Below, piece after piece: positions 56,531 through 64,000 of a stretch of DNA of 64,000 nucleotides. Origin of the DNA: Streptomyces sp. NBC_01485 (GTDB lineage: Bacteria; Actinomycetota; Actinomycetes; Streptomycetales; Streptomycetaceae); NCBI RefSeq assembly GCF_036227125.1, contig NZ_CP109435.1:6696001-6760000 (forward strand). The letters run 5' to 3'. The notes beneath the pieces are model-generated. The model had not been told where the DNA came from. It worked only from the letters and a program-made list of their open reading frames with translations, and made no database searches. The position numbers were made by a program, and so were the translations under genes. Numbering within the stretch: the first letter of the stretch is position 1; every line of letters begins with the position of its first letter.

Positions 56531-57961
56531 ATGGGTAGGACACTCGCGGAGAAGGTCTGGGACGACCACGTCGTCCGGCGCGCGGAGGGCGAGCCCGACC
56601 TCCTCTTCATCGATCTGCACCTGCTGCACGAGGTGACCAGCCCGCAGGCCTTCGACGGTCTCCGTCAGGCGGGCCGCCCGGTGCGCCGTCTCGACCTCAC
56701 CATCGCCACCGAGGATCACAACACCCCGACCCTCGACATCGACAAGCCCATCGCGGACCCGGTCTCCCGCGCGCAGCTGGAGACCCTGCGCAAGAACTGC
56801 GCCGAGTTCGGGGTGCGGCTGCATCCCCTCGGCGACGTCGAGCAGGGCGTCGTGCACGTCGTCGGTCCGCAGCTGGGTCTGACCCAGCCCGGCATGACCG
56901 TCGTCTGCGGCGACTCCCACACCTCCACGCACGGCGCGTTCGGCGCGCTGGCGTTCGGCATCGGCACCTCGCAGGTCGAGCACGTGCTGGCCACCCAGAC
57001 GCTGCCGCTGGCCCGCCCCAAGACCATGGCGATCACGGTCGACGGCGAGCTGCCCGACGCCGTCACCGCCAAGGACCTGATCCTCGCGATCATCGCCAGG
57101 ATCGGCACCGGCGGCGGCCAGGGGTACATCCTGGAATACCGCGGCCCCGCCATCGAGAAGCTCTCGATGGAGGCCCGGATGACCATCTGCAACATGTCGA
57201 TCGAGGCCGGCGCCCGCGCGGGCATGATCGCCCCCGACGAGACGACCTTCGAATACATCAAGGGCCGCGCCCACGCCCCCGAGGGCGATGACTGGGACGC
57301 CGCGGTCGCGTACTGGAAGACGCTGAAGACGGACGACGACGCCGAGTTCGACGCCGAGGTCGTCATCGACGGCGCCGCGCTCTCGCCGTTCGTCACCTGG
57401 GGCACCAACCCCGGCCAGGGCGCGCCGCTTTCGGCGGACGTCCCCGACCCCGCATCGTACGAAGACGCATCGGAGCGCCACGCCGCCGAAAAGGCCCTGG
57501 AATACATGGGGTTGACGGCCGGGCAGCCGCTGCGCTCCATCAACGTGGACACCGTCTTCGTAGGTTCGTGCACCAACGGCCGCATCGAGGACCTGCGCGC
57601 CGCCGCCGCGATCGTCGAGGGCCGCAAAGTCGCCGACGGCGTGCGGATGCTGGTCGTCCCCGGCTCGGTCCGGGTCGGGCTCCAGGCCGTCTCCGAAGGC
57701 CTGGACGTCGTCTTCAAGGACGCCGGCGCCGAATGGCGGCACGCGGGCTGCTCGATGTGCCTGGGCATGAACCCCGACCAGCTGGCCCCGGGCGAGCGCT
57801 CCGCGTCCACCTCCAACCGCAACTTCGAGGGCCGCCAGGGCAAGGGCGGTCGTACGCACCTGGTGTCGCCGCAGGTCGCGGCCGCCACGGCCGTCCTGGG
57901 CCACCTCGCCTCCCCGGCCGACCTGTCCGACGCCGAGACCCGTACGCCCGCTGGAGTCTGA
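56531..57961 (+). CDS. leuC: 3-isopropylmalate dehydratase, large subunit
   Basis: 476 aa aconitase-family protein. [4Fe-4S] ligands Cys347 (VGSCTNGR), Cys407 and Cys410 (GCSMCLGMN). Other hallmarks: VCGDSHTSTHGAFGALAFGI and SNRNFEGRQGKGGRTHLVSP. With LeuD it isomerises 2- to 3-isopropylmalate, and the same pair can isomerise citramalate made by CimA. Start ATG 56531 with GGAGGG at 7 nt; the open frame back to 56390 lies in the regulatory region. Confidence 0.97.
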   Translation: MGRTLAEKVWDDHVVRRAEGEPDLLFIDLHLLHEVTSPQAFDGLRQAGRPVRRLDLTIATEDHNTPTLDIDKPIADPVSRAQLETLRKNCAEFGVRLHPLGDVEQGVVHVVGPQLGLTQPGMTVVCGDSHTSTHGAFGALAFGIGTSQVEHVLATQTLPLARPKTMAITVDGELPDAVTAKDLILAIIARIGTGGGQGYILEYRGPAIEKLSMEARMTICNMSIEAGARAGMIAPDETTFEYIKGRAHAPEGDDWDAAVAYWKTLKTDDDAEFDAEVVIDGAALSPFVTWGTNPGQGAPLSADVPDPASYEDASERHAAEKALEYMGLTAGQPLRSINVDTVFVGSCTNGRIEDLRAAAAIVEGRKVADGVRMLVVPGSVRVGLQAVSEGLDVVFKDAGAEWRHAGCSMCLGMNPDQLAPGERSASTSNRNFEGRQGKGGRTHLVSPQVAAATAVLGHLASPADLSDAETRTPAGV

Positions 57962-57967
57962 GAAGCC

Positions 57968-58561
57968 ATGGAAGCATTCACCACGCACACCGGCCGGGCC
58001 GTCCCGCTGCGCCGCTCCAACGTCGACACCGACCAGATCATCCCTGCTCACTGGCTCAAGAAGGTCACGCGGGACGGGTTCGAGGACGGGCTGTTCGAGG
58101 CCTGGCGCAAGGACGGGACGTTCATCCTCAACCGGCCCGAGCGGCAGGGGGCCACGGTCCTGGTCGCCGGCCCCGACTTCGGCACCGGCTCCTCCCGTGA
58201 ACACGCCGTCTGGGCGCTGCAGAACTACGGCTTCAAGACCGTGATCTCGTCCCGCTTCGCCGACATCTTCCGCGGCAACTCGCTGAAGAACGGCCTGCTC
58301 ACGGTGGTGATCGAGCAGAAGATCGTGGACGCGCTGTGGGAGCTTACGGAGAAGGACCCGCAGGCCGAGATTACCGTCGACCTCCACGCCCGCGAGGTGC
58401 GCGCCGAGGGCATCACCGCGTCCTTCGAGCTGGACGAGAACTCCCGCTGGCGGCTGCTGAACGGGCTGGACGACATCTCCATCACCCTCCAGAACGAGGG
58501 CGACATCTCCACGTACGAGGCCAAGCGGCCGTCGTACAAGCCGAGGACGCTCCAGGCCTGA
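57968..58561 (+). CDS. leuD: 3-isopropylmalate dehydratase, small subunit
   Basis: 197 aa swivel-domain partner of LeuC. Typical blocks: NVDTDQIIPAHWLKKVTRDG, GPDFGTGSSREHAVWALQNY and GFKTVISSRFADIFRGNSLK. It begins 6 nt after the leuC stop with GAGAAG as ribosome binding site, so leuCD is one operon. Two hairpins follow. Confidence 0.97.
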   Translation: MEAFTTHTGRAVPLRRSNVDTDQIIPAHWLKKVTRDGFEDGLFEAWRKDGTFILNRPERQGATVLVAGPDFGTGSSREHAVWALQNYGFKTVISSRFADIFRGNSLKNGLLTVVIEQKIVDALWELTEKDPQAEITVDLHAREVRAEGITASFELDENSRWRLLNGLDDISITLQNEGDISTYEAKRPSYKPRTLQA

Positions 58562-58562
58562 C

Positions 58563-58588
58563 CCCGGGGCCTGCGAGCAGGCCCCGGG
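58563..58588 (+). terminator. Hairpin after leuD
   Basis: CCCGGGGCCTGC pairs with GCAGGCCCCGGG (58563-58574, 58577-58588) directly after the stop codon. Confidence 0.75.
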
Positions 58589-58619
58589 CAAGTCGAGTTT
58601 CGGCCAGCGCGACACCCCC

Positions 58620-58654
58620 GCCGTACCCCCGATCGGACCGATCGGGGGTACGGC
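58620..58654. terminator. Second strong hairpin after leuD
   Basis: 17-bp perfect arms (58620-58636 and 58638-58654) followed by TGTTTCT. The single central base means the last few pairs must open as loop. Acts as a back-up terminator; the rest of the gap to 58838 shows nothing else. Confidence 0.85.
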
Positions 58655-58838
58655 TGTTTCTGCACCCGTTCGGCCCCGGGAACCTTCGCCGTTTCTCCCA
58701 ACTTCCCACGTTAGGAAGGGTGTTGCCTGGGTACGCGCACTGTGTGGGGATGACCGCCGGAAGTGCCCGGACGGCCGTTCGGGGCGGCAGTTGCCCCCTG
58801 GGCGGGCGACAACTCGCCCCAGATGGCACAATCTGTGC

Positions 58839-59069
58839 ATGGAACACGACGGCCAACTCGAGCTCTATACGGCGGTCGCGAACCAACTCAAGGAAGCGCA
58901 CACAACGGTGCGCGCACTGCAAGTCCCGGAGGGCGTACGGATGGCGCTGACCCGGAAGCTGCTGGTCATTACGGCCGCGGCCAAGCACGATCTCGCCGAT
59001 GCGGCAAGGCGTCTGGAGCGGTTCATGGCGGACCTGGACGACGGGCGAATGCCCGAAGAAGAACGCTGA
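58839..59069 (+). CDS. Small conserved-looking helical protein (76 aa)
   Basis: Predicted all-helical and charged: EHDGQLELYTAVANQLKEAH, VRMALTRKLLVITAAAKHDL, DAARRLERFMADLDDGRMPE. No membrane segment, no known family that I recognise. CACAAT (58825-58830) ends 8 nt before the ATG, suggesting a leaderless message. It sits between leuD and hupS. Confidence 0.75.
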   Translation: MEHDGQLELYTAVANQLKEAHTTVRALQVPEGVRMALTRKLLVITAAAKHDLADAARRLERFMADLDDGRMPEEER

Positions 59070-59137
59070 TCGCCTCCGGAGCAGCCGATTTCGTTGCGGC
59101 ACAAGGGTGATTAGCCCGTTTCGTGTTTGATTTGCGG

Positions 59138-59144
59138 TATATAT
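59138..59144 (+). promoter_or_regulatory. AT-rich -10-like element upstream of hupS
   Basis: TATATAT 64 nt before the hupS start, inside a stretch (59105-59190) unusually AT-rich for this genome. No clear -35 at the right distance. Confidence 0.4.
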
Positions 59145-59207
59145 CTGCCTAACGTGCGAAAAAGCTTGAACAGTTTCGTTCTGGCTAATGTCTCCGAAGG
59201 GGAAGAC

Positions 59208-59867
59208 GTGAACAAGGCGCAGCTCGTAGAAGCGATTGCCGACAAGGTGGGCGGCCGTCAGCAGGCCGCCGAGGCGGTCGACGCGGTCCTGGACGCCATC
59301 GTCCGCGCGACCGTCGCCGGAGACCGGGTCTCGGTCACCGGCTTCGGTTCGTTCGAGAAGGTCGACCGGCCGGCCCGTTACGCCCGCAACCCGCAGACGG
59401 GTGAGCGGGTTCGGGTCAAGAAGACGTCCGTGCCGCGTTTCCGTGCGGGCCAGGGTTTCAAGGACCTGGTGAGCGGCTCGAAGAAGCTCCCGCGCGGTGG
59501 CGAGGTCGCCGTCAAGAAGGCCCCCAAGGGCAGCCTGACCGGCGGTGCTTCCGCGACGGTCAAGAAGGCCGTCGCGAAGAAGGCCGCCCCGTCGACGAGG
59601 GCCGCCGCCGCGAAGCGGACCACCGCCGCCGCCAAGAAGACGACCGCGACCGCGAAGAAGACCACGGCCACGGCCAAGAAGGTCACCGCGAAGAAGGCCA
59701 CCAGCAAGACGGCGGCGGCGAAGAAGACGACCACCGCGAAGTCGGCCGCCGCCAAGAAGACGGCGGCCAAGAAGGCCCCGGCGCAGAAGGCGACGGCCAA
59801 GAAGGCCCCGGCCAAGAAGTCGACCGCGCGCAAGACCACCGCCAAGAAGGCCACCGCCGCCCGCTAG
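59208..59867 (+). CDS. hupS: HU-type nucleoid protein with Lys/Ala tail
   Basis: 219 aa. Residues 1-90 are a full HU domain (NKAQLVEAIADKVGGRQQAA; the DNA-binding arm GFGSFEKVDRPARYARNPQT). Residues 100-219 are a histone-H1-like tail of KKTTATAK, KKAPAKK and similar repeats. This is the actinobacterial HupS layout; HupS compacts and protects DNA in spores. I place the start at GTG 59208 with GAAGGGGAAG upstream; the frame is open to 59127. Confidence 0.95.
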   Translation: MNKAQLVEAIADKVGGRQQAAEAVDAVLDAIVRATVAGDRVSVTGFGSFEKVDRPARYARNPQTGERVRVKKTSVPRFRAGQGFKDLVSGSKKLPRGGEVAVKKAPKGSLTGGASATVKKAVAKKAAPSTRAAAAKRTTAAAKKTTATAKKTTATAKKVTAKKATSKTAAAKKTTTAKSAAAKKTAAKKAPAQKATAKKAPAKKSTARKTTAKKATAAR

Positions 59868-59895
59868 ACACCAGGCAGCGGGGGCACTCACGCGC

Positions 59896-59925
59896 CGGGC
59901 CGGACTCCCTCAGGAGTCCGGCCCG
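59896..59925. terminator. Terminator between hupS and the convergent small gene
   Basis: 13-bp perfect stem CGGGCCGGACTCC with GGAGTCCGGCCCG, loop CTCA, 29 nt after hupS. Confidence 0.88.
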
Positions 59926-59933
59926 CGGCGTTC

Positions 59934-60146
59934 TCAGAACGTCTGCAGCGTCACGAGGGTGATCCGGGGGCCGTCCTTCGCATCCTCGGCCGCCGCCACC
60001 TCGATCCGTACCCGTTGTCCGGGCCGCAGCAGCCGCAGCCCGCCCGCGTCGAAGGCCGGCGCGTCGAAGGGCAGCGGGGTGCCGTCGTCCAACAGCACCT
60101 GTCCGCTGCGCGTGTCGGGGTCGTACGTGTATGCGGTCGCCTGCAT
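59934..60146 (-). CDS. Small beta-barrel (cold-shock-like) protein, 70 aa
   Basis: MQATAYTYDPDTRSGQVLLD then DGTPLPFDAPAFDAGGLRLL, RPGQRVRIEVAAAEDAKDGP and RITLVTLQ: short strands in the order of an OB/cold-shock fold, though without the RNP motifs. Function unknown. It follows cofC by 9 nt on the same strand and is convergent with hupS. Confidence 0.75.
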   Translation of the reverse strand: MQATAYTYDPDTRSGQVLLDDGTPLPFDAPAFDAGGLRLLRPGQRVRIEVAAAEDAKDGPRITLVTLQTF

Positions 60147-60155
60147 GGCGGCAGC

Positions 60156-60794
60156 CTACTGCTCCGCGATCAGCAGGCGCGCGGCCGCCGCGGCCGTTCG
60201 GGGACCCACGCCGAGGGAGAGGGCCGTGCGCAGATCTTCGCCGGTGTCCACGTCCTGGCGTACGGAATCCACCGCGTCGAGAAGGAGTTCCACCGCTCCG
60301 GAAGCGCGGTGGCGGGCGCGGGAATCCGTACCGAATGCGGGGAGCAATTCACGGCCGGGGGCCACAGTGAGAAGCGTGGTGCCGATTGCGGCCGCGTCCG
60401 CGAGAAAAGCGCGGGGGAATTCCGCGGCCGCGTCCAGGACCCGGGCCAATTCCGCCGGACGCAGCGCCGGCAGATCCGCGTTGAGGGCCGCGAGCGCGGA
60501 ATCGGGACGGAGTGCGCGTACGGCCGCCGCGCCGTGCGTCAGGGCGGAGTTCAGGCCCGTGCGCGGCTCGTCGGCGACGATGCGGGCGCCCAGGGCGGCC
60601 AGGGTGCGTCCGGCCAGGGCGTCGTCCGTGACGACGGCCACATCCCGCACCGCGGGCGAGGCCAGCGCGGCCGCCACGGTGTCCTCGGCGAAAGCGAGGG
60701 CGAGGCCGGGGCGCAGCCCGTCGGCGGCGGTGTCCGCGAGTCTGCTCTTGGCCAGCGCCAAGGGCTTCAGGGGTATGACCAAGGTCCACTGCAC
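60156..60794 (-). CDS. cofC: 2-phospho-L-lactate guanylyltransferase (coenzyme F420)
   Basis: 212 aa nucleotidyltransferase. The N-terminus VIPLKPLALAKSRLA is the CofC/FbiD nucleotide-binding signature; GLNSALTHGAAAVRA and ALNADLPALRP form the active site. It activates phospholactate or phosphoenolpyruvate with GTP for F420 synthesis. GTG start at 60794 with GAGAGGAACGG upstream. The other F420 genes are not in this window. Confidence 0.9.
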   Translation of the reverse strand: MQWTLVIPLKPLALAKSRLADTAADGLRPGLALAFAEDTVAAALASPAVRDVAVVTDDALAGRTLAALGARIVADEPRTGLNSALTHGAAAVRALRPDSALAALNADLPALRPAELARVLDAAAEFPRAFLADAAAIGTTLLTVAPGRELLPAFGTDSRARHRASGAVELLLDAVDSVRQDVDTGEDLRTALSLGVGPRTAAAAARLLIAEQ

Positions 60795-60957
60795 CGGAGT
60801 ACCGTTCCTCTCTTGTCGCGGCCATTGTCACCCGGCCCATTCGCCGCTCGGGCGGGCGGGCGTACCGTGTTCTCGACAGACCGGCGGCCCGGGGCGACAC
60901 TTGTGCGGCCCCAGGCCCGGGAGCAGGCCTTGGGAAGTCCTAGAGGAAGGTGTTCGG

Positions 60958-61770
60958 GTGCCCCGCCGCAGAATCGGCTTCTGGTACCGCTTCGCAGCGG
61001 TCCTCTGCAAACCCTGGCTGGTGGTTCTGATCAAGCGGGACTGGCACGGAATGGAGCACATTCCGGCCGAGGGCGGATTTATCACCGCGGTGAACCACAA
61101 TTCACACGTCGACCCCTTCGCGTACGCGCACTTCCAGTACAACACCGGACGGGTGCCGCGATTCCTGGCGAAGAGCGCCCTGTTCAGGGACGGGTTCGTC
61201 GGCGCCGCGATGCGCGGCACCGGGCAGATCCCCGTCTACCGCGAGTCCACGGACGCGCTGAGCGCCTTCCGCGCCGCGATCGAGGCCGTGGAGCGCGGCG
61301 AGTGCGTCGCGTTCTACCCCGAGGGCACCCTCACCCGCGACCCCGACGGCTGGCCCATGACCGCCAAGACCGGTGCCGCGCGCGTCGCCCTGCAGACCAG
61401 GTGCCCGGTGATCCCGGTCGCCCAGTGGGGCGTCAACGAACTGCTCCCGCCCTACGCAAAGAAGCCCGACGTCCTGCCGCGCAAGACCCATCATGTACTC
61501 GCGGGGCCGCCGGTGGACCTCTCGCGGTTCTACGGCAGGGAGATGACCCCGGAGCTCCTGAAGGAGGCGACGGAGGTCATCATGGCGACCGTCACCGCGC
61601 TGCTGGAGGAGATCCGGGGCGAGAAGGCACCCGAGACGCCCTACGACCCGCGCCTGGAGCGGATCGAGCAGCGCCGCCGCACCCGCGCGGAGACCAGCGC
61701 GGAGACCAGTGCGGAGCACGGCGCGGGGACGGGTGCGGAGATCAGTCACGAGGGGGAGAACAGCAAGTGA
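60958..61770 (+). CDS. 1-acyl-sn-glycerol-3-phosphate acyltransferase (PlsC-like)
   Basis: 270 aa. The catalytic HX4D motif is in VNHNSHVDPFAYAHFQ and the substrate motif in FYPEGTLTRDPDG. The C-terminus is a hydrophilic tail with ETSAETSAEHGAGTGAE repeats. It makes phosphatidic acid from lysophosphatidate at the inner membrane face. The start is GTG 60958 with GAGGAAGG at 7 nt; the frame is open far upstream through other genes. Its stop overlaps the gpsA start (GTGA), tying two steps of glycerolipid synthesis together. Confidence 0.92.
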   Translation: MPRRRIGFWYRFAAVLCKPWLVVLIKRDWHGMEHIPAEGGFITAVNHNSHVDPFAYAHFQYNTGRVPRFLAKSALFRDGFVGAAMRGTGQIPVYRESTDALSAFRAAIEAVERGECVAFYPEGTLTRDPDGWPMTAKTGAARVALQTRCPVIPVAQWGVNELLPPYAKKPDVLPRKTHHVLAGPPVDLSRFYGREMTPELLKEATEVIMATVTALLEEIRGEKAPETPYDPRLERIEQRRRTRAETSAETSAEHGAGTGAEISHEGENSK

Positions 61771-62777
61771 GCAAGTCCGTGAAGGCGGCCGTCTTCGGTA
61801 CCGGATCCTGGGGGACCGCCTTCGGCACGGTCCTCGCCGACGCGGGCTGCGAGGTGACGCTGTGGGCGCGCCGCCCCGAGCTGGCCGACGCGGTCAACTC
61901 CACGCGCAGCAACCCCGACTACCTCCCCGGCATCGAACTCCCGCGCAACCTGCGCGCCACCGCCGACCCGGCCGAGGCGGCCCGCGACGCCGACTTCACC
62001 GTCCTCGCGATCCCCTCGCAGACCCTGCGCGCCAACCTCGCCGACTGGACGCCGCTGCTCGCCCCGGACACGGTTCTGGTGTCGCTGATGAAGGGCGTCG
62101 AGCTGGGTACGACCATGCGGATGAGCGAGGTCATCGAGGACGTCGCCAAGGTGGGCCATGACCGCATCGCCGTGGTCACCGGGCCCAACCTCGCCAAGGA
62201 GATCGCCTCCCGCAGGCCGGCCGCGGCCGTGGTCGCCTGCACCGACGAGGCCGTCGCGCGCAAGCTCCAGGCGGCCTGCCACACGCCGTACTTCCGCCCG
62301 TACACCAACACCGACGTGGTGGGCTGCGAGCTGGGCGGCGCGGTGAAGAACGTCATCGGCCTCGCGGTCGGCATCGCGGACGGCATGGGGCTCGGCGACA
62401 ACGCCAAGGGCTCGCTGATCACGCGCGGCCTCGCCGAGACCACCCGGCTGGGCCTGGCGATGGGCGCGGACCCGCTCACCTTCGCCGGCCTCGCCGGCCT
62501 CGGCGACCTGGTGGCGACCTGCTCCTCGCCGCTGTCGCGCAACCACACCTTCGGCACCAACCTCGGCAAGGGCATGACCCTTCAGGAGACCATCGCGGTC
62601 ACCCGGCAGACCGCCGAGGGCGTCAAGTCCTGCGAGTCCGTGCTGGATCTGGCCCGCCGGCACGGCGTCGACATGCCGATCACCGAGACGGTCGTCGGCA
62701 TCGTCCACGAGGGCAAGCCTCCGGTGGTCGCTCTCAAGGAGCTGATGTCGCGCAGCGCGAAGCCGGAACGACGCTGA
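61767..62777 (+). CDS. gpsA: Glycerol-3-phosphate dehydrogenase [NAD(P)+]
   Basis: 336 aa. N-terminal Rossmann fold AAVFGTGSWGTAFGTVLADA; catalytic Lys in ELGGAVKNVIGLAVGIADGM; GpsA signature GPNLAKEIASRRPAAAVVA. It makes sn-glycerol 3-phosphate, the backbone for the acyltransferase product. GTG start overlaps the upstream stop by four bases, ribosome binding site GGGGGAG at 8 nt. Confidence 0.96.
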   Translation: MSKSVKAAVFGTGSWGTAFGTVLADAGCEVTLWARRPELADAVNSTRSNPDYLPGIELPRNLRATADPAEAARDADFTVLAIPSQTLRANLADWTPLLAPDTVLVSLMKGVELGTTMRMSEVIEDVAKVGHDRIAVVTGPNLAKEIASRRPAAAVVACTDEAVARKLQAACHTPYFRPYTNTDVVGCELGGAVKNVIGLAVGIADGMGLGDNAKGSLITRGLAETTRLGLAMGADPLTFAGLAGLGDLVATCSSPLSRNHTFGTNLGKGMTLQETIAVTRQTAEGVKSCESVLDLARRHGVDMPITETVVGIVHEGKPPVVALKELMSRSAKPERR

Positions 62778-62858
62778 GCGAACCCGCCGCAGCCCGGGAG
62801 ACAGGCGGGTGGACAGACGCTGACTCCCGGCCCTACCACCGGGTACTCTCAAGCCGAT

Positions 62859-64000
62859 ATGAGCACCGAGAACCTCCCCCAGAGCCCTCAGCAGCCCATC
62901 CGCAAGCCGCGGGTGGCCGTCGTCTTCGGCGGCCGCAGCTCCGAGCACGGGATCTCCGTGGTCACCGCGGGCGCGGTCCTCAGGGCCATCGACCGGACCA
63001 AGTACGAGGTCCTGCCGATCGGCATCACGCGCGAGGGCCGCTGGTTCCTCACCGCCGACGAGCCCGACCGGATGGCGATCACCGACCGCCGTACGCCCGA
63101 CGTCGAGGAACTCGCCGAGTCGCGGGACGGCGGCGTGGTGCTCCCCGTCGACCCCGCGAACCGTGAAGTCGTCTACTACGAGGCCGGATCGGTGCCGAAG
63201 GCGCTCGGCGAGGTCGACGTCGTCTTCCCGGTGCTGCACGGCCCCTACGGCGAGGACGGCACCCTGCAGGGCCTGCTGGAGCTCTCCGGTGTGCCGTACG
63301 TGGGGTCGGGTGTGCTCGCCTCGGCCGTCGGCCAGGACAAGGAGTACATGAAGCGGGTGTTCACCTCCTTCGGGCTCAAGGTCGGCCCGTACGTGGTGAT
63401 CCGGCCGCGCGAGTGGGAGCGGGACGAGTCGGCCGCCCGCAGGAAGATCGTCGACTTCGCGGGCGAGCACGGCTGGCCGCTCTTCGTGAAGCCCGCGCGC
63501 GCGGGTTCGTCCATCGGCATCACCAAGGTCGACGGCCTCGCCGGGCTCGACGAGGCGATCGCCGAGGCCCAGCGGCACGACCCGAAGATCCTGGTGGAGG
63601 CGGCGCTGCGGGGCCGCGAGATCGAGTGCGGCGTCCTGGAGTTCGAGGACGGCCCGCGCGCCTCCGTCCCGGCCGAGATCCCGCCGCCGGACGCGCACGC
63701 GTACTACGACTTCGACGCCAAGTACATCGACTCGACCCCGGGGATCGTCCCGGCGCCGCTCACGCCCGAGGAGACGGCGGACGTACGGCGTCTCGCGGTG
63801 GACGCCTTCGAGGCGGCGTCCTGCGAGGGCCTGGTGCGCGCGGACTTCTTCCTCACGGAGGACGGCGAGTTCGTCATCAACGAGATCAACACGATGCCCG
63901 GCTTCACGCCGATCTCGATGTACCCGCAGATGTGGCAGGCGGCCGGGATCGCCTACCCGGAGCTGGTGGACCGCCTGGTGCAGGCGGCGCTGCGCAGGTC
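62859..64000 (+). CDS. ddlA: D-alanine--D-alanine ligase (cut by window end)
   Basis: 381 codons visible; the C-terminus lies beyond the window and probably lacks only a few residues. ATP-grasp ligase of peptidoglycan synthesis. VVFGGRSSEHGISVVTAGAV (N-terminal Glu), LHGPYGEDGTLQG, PLFVKPARAGSSIGITKV and EINTMPGFTPISMYP are all canonical. The Lys-Tyr in FDAKYID is of the D-Ala-adding type, so this is not a D-lactate ligase. TACTCT (62844-62849) ends 9 nt before ATG 62859, with no ribosome binding site, so a leaderless message is likely. Confidence 0.95.
   Translation, partial: MSTENLPQSPQQPIRKPRVAVVFGGRSSEHGISVVTAGAVLRAIDRTKYEVLPIGITREGRWFLTADEPDRMAITDRRTPDVEELAESRDGGVVLPVDPANREVVYYEAGSVPKALGEVDVVFPVLHGPYGEDGTLQGLLELSGVPYVGSGVLASAVGQDKEYMKRVFTSFGLKVGPYVVIRPREWERDESAARRKIVDFAGEHGWPLFVKPARAGSSIGITKVDGLAGLDEAIAEAQRHDPKILVEAALRGREIECGVLEFEDGPRASVPAEIPPPDAHAYYDFDAKYIDSTPGIVPAPLTPEETADVRRLAVDAFEAASCEGLVRADFFLTEDGEFVINEINTMPGFTPISMYPQMWQAAGIAYPELVDRLVQAALRR

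Noticed and set aside
61746..63698. 650-codon minus-strand open frame opposite gpsA and ddlA
   Set aside because: Composition is typical of antisense shadows, and both plus-strand genes are certain.

Overview
The window is high-GC actinobacterial chromosome. Strong third-position GC bias, GTG/TTG starts, several promoters that sit directly on the start codon (leaderless messages), two tandem conservons (cvnA-D), an HU protein with a long Lys/Ala tail, and paired XRE/DUF397 genes all point to Streptomyces. Gene order follows my recollection of the conserved Streptomyces core around SCO5510-SCO5560. No database search was possible, so every name rests on motifs and recollection.

Layout. (1) 1-10.2 kb: a D-2-hydroxyacid dehydrogenase, a membrane GGDEF-EAL protein (cdgC-like) with a degenerate EAL domain, then ilvB-ilvN-ilvC behind a leader-peptide attenuator, and serA. 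(2) 10.2-16.4 kb: a patchy stretch with decayed fragments of a tyrosine recombinase and of a SUKH-like gene around a DUF6518-type membrane protein and a NarL-type two-component pair, then a PucR-type regulator divergent from proline dehydrogenase. The 3' end of proline dehydrogenase is present twice. (3) 16.4-24.5 kb: P5C dehydrogenase, a 43-aa protein, leuB, ilvE, cimA behind a second (Ile-Ile) leader and attenuator, and a secreted/membrane Gly-rich protein. (4) 24.6-28.3 kb: secreted trypsin, an internally deleted STAND ATPase, YdeI, an amidase and YceI. (5) 28.4-34.9 kb: a three-gene cassette made of a 593-aa orphan protein, a Trypco2 protein and a 1388-aa trypsin-STAND-TPR fusion that carries a TTA codon. 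This is my best candidate for an undescribed conflict (defence) system. (6) 35.1-37.0 kb: accB-accE. (7) 37.3-39.6 kb: accessory XRE/DUF397 genes and a DUF6247/RelE-like pair. (8) 39.8-50.5 kb: two complete conservons in tandem. (9) 51.1-55.5 kb: a 62-aa peptide gene, an FAH-family hydrolase, gltX, an orphan RelE/ParE-like gene, a HAD hydrolase, and five tRNA genes (Gln-Glu-Glu-Gln-Glu). (10) 55.6-64 kb: ndgR divergent from leuC-leuD, hupS, cofC, an acyltransferase, gpsA and ddlA (cut by the window end).

How the genes fit together. Most of the branched-chain amino acid pathway is spread over this window (ilvB, ilvN, ilvC, ilvE, cimA, leuB, leuC, leuD). ilvD, leuA and threonine deaminase are not here. 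Citramalate synthase plus LeuCD and LeuB would give a threonine-independent route to 2-ketobutyrate for isoleucine. Two of the transcription units show ribosome-mediated attenuation with branched-chain codons, and the leu genes have an IclR-type regulator (NdgR) beside them. gltX lies next to a cluster made only of tRNA-Glu and tRNA-Gln, which suits a non-discriminating GluRS. gpsA, the acyltransferase and ddlA form an envelope-precursor block.
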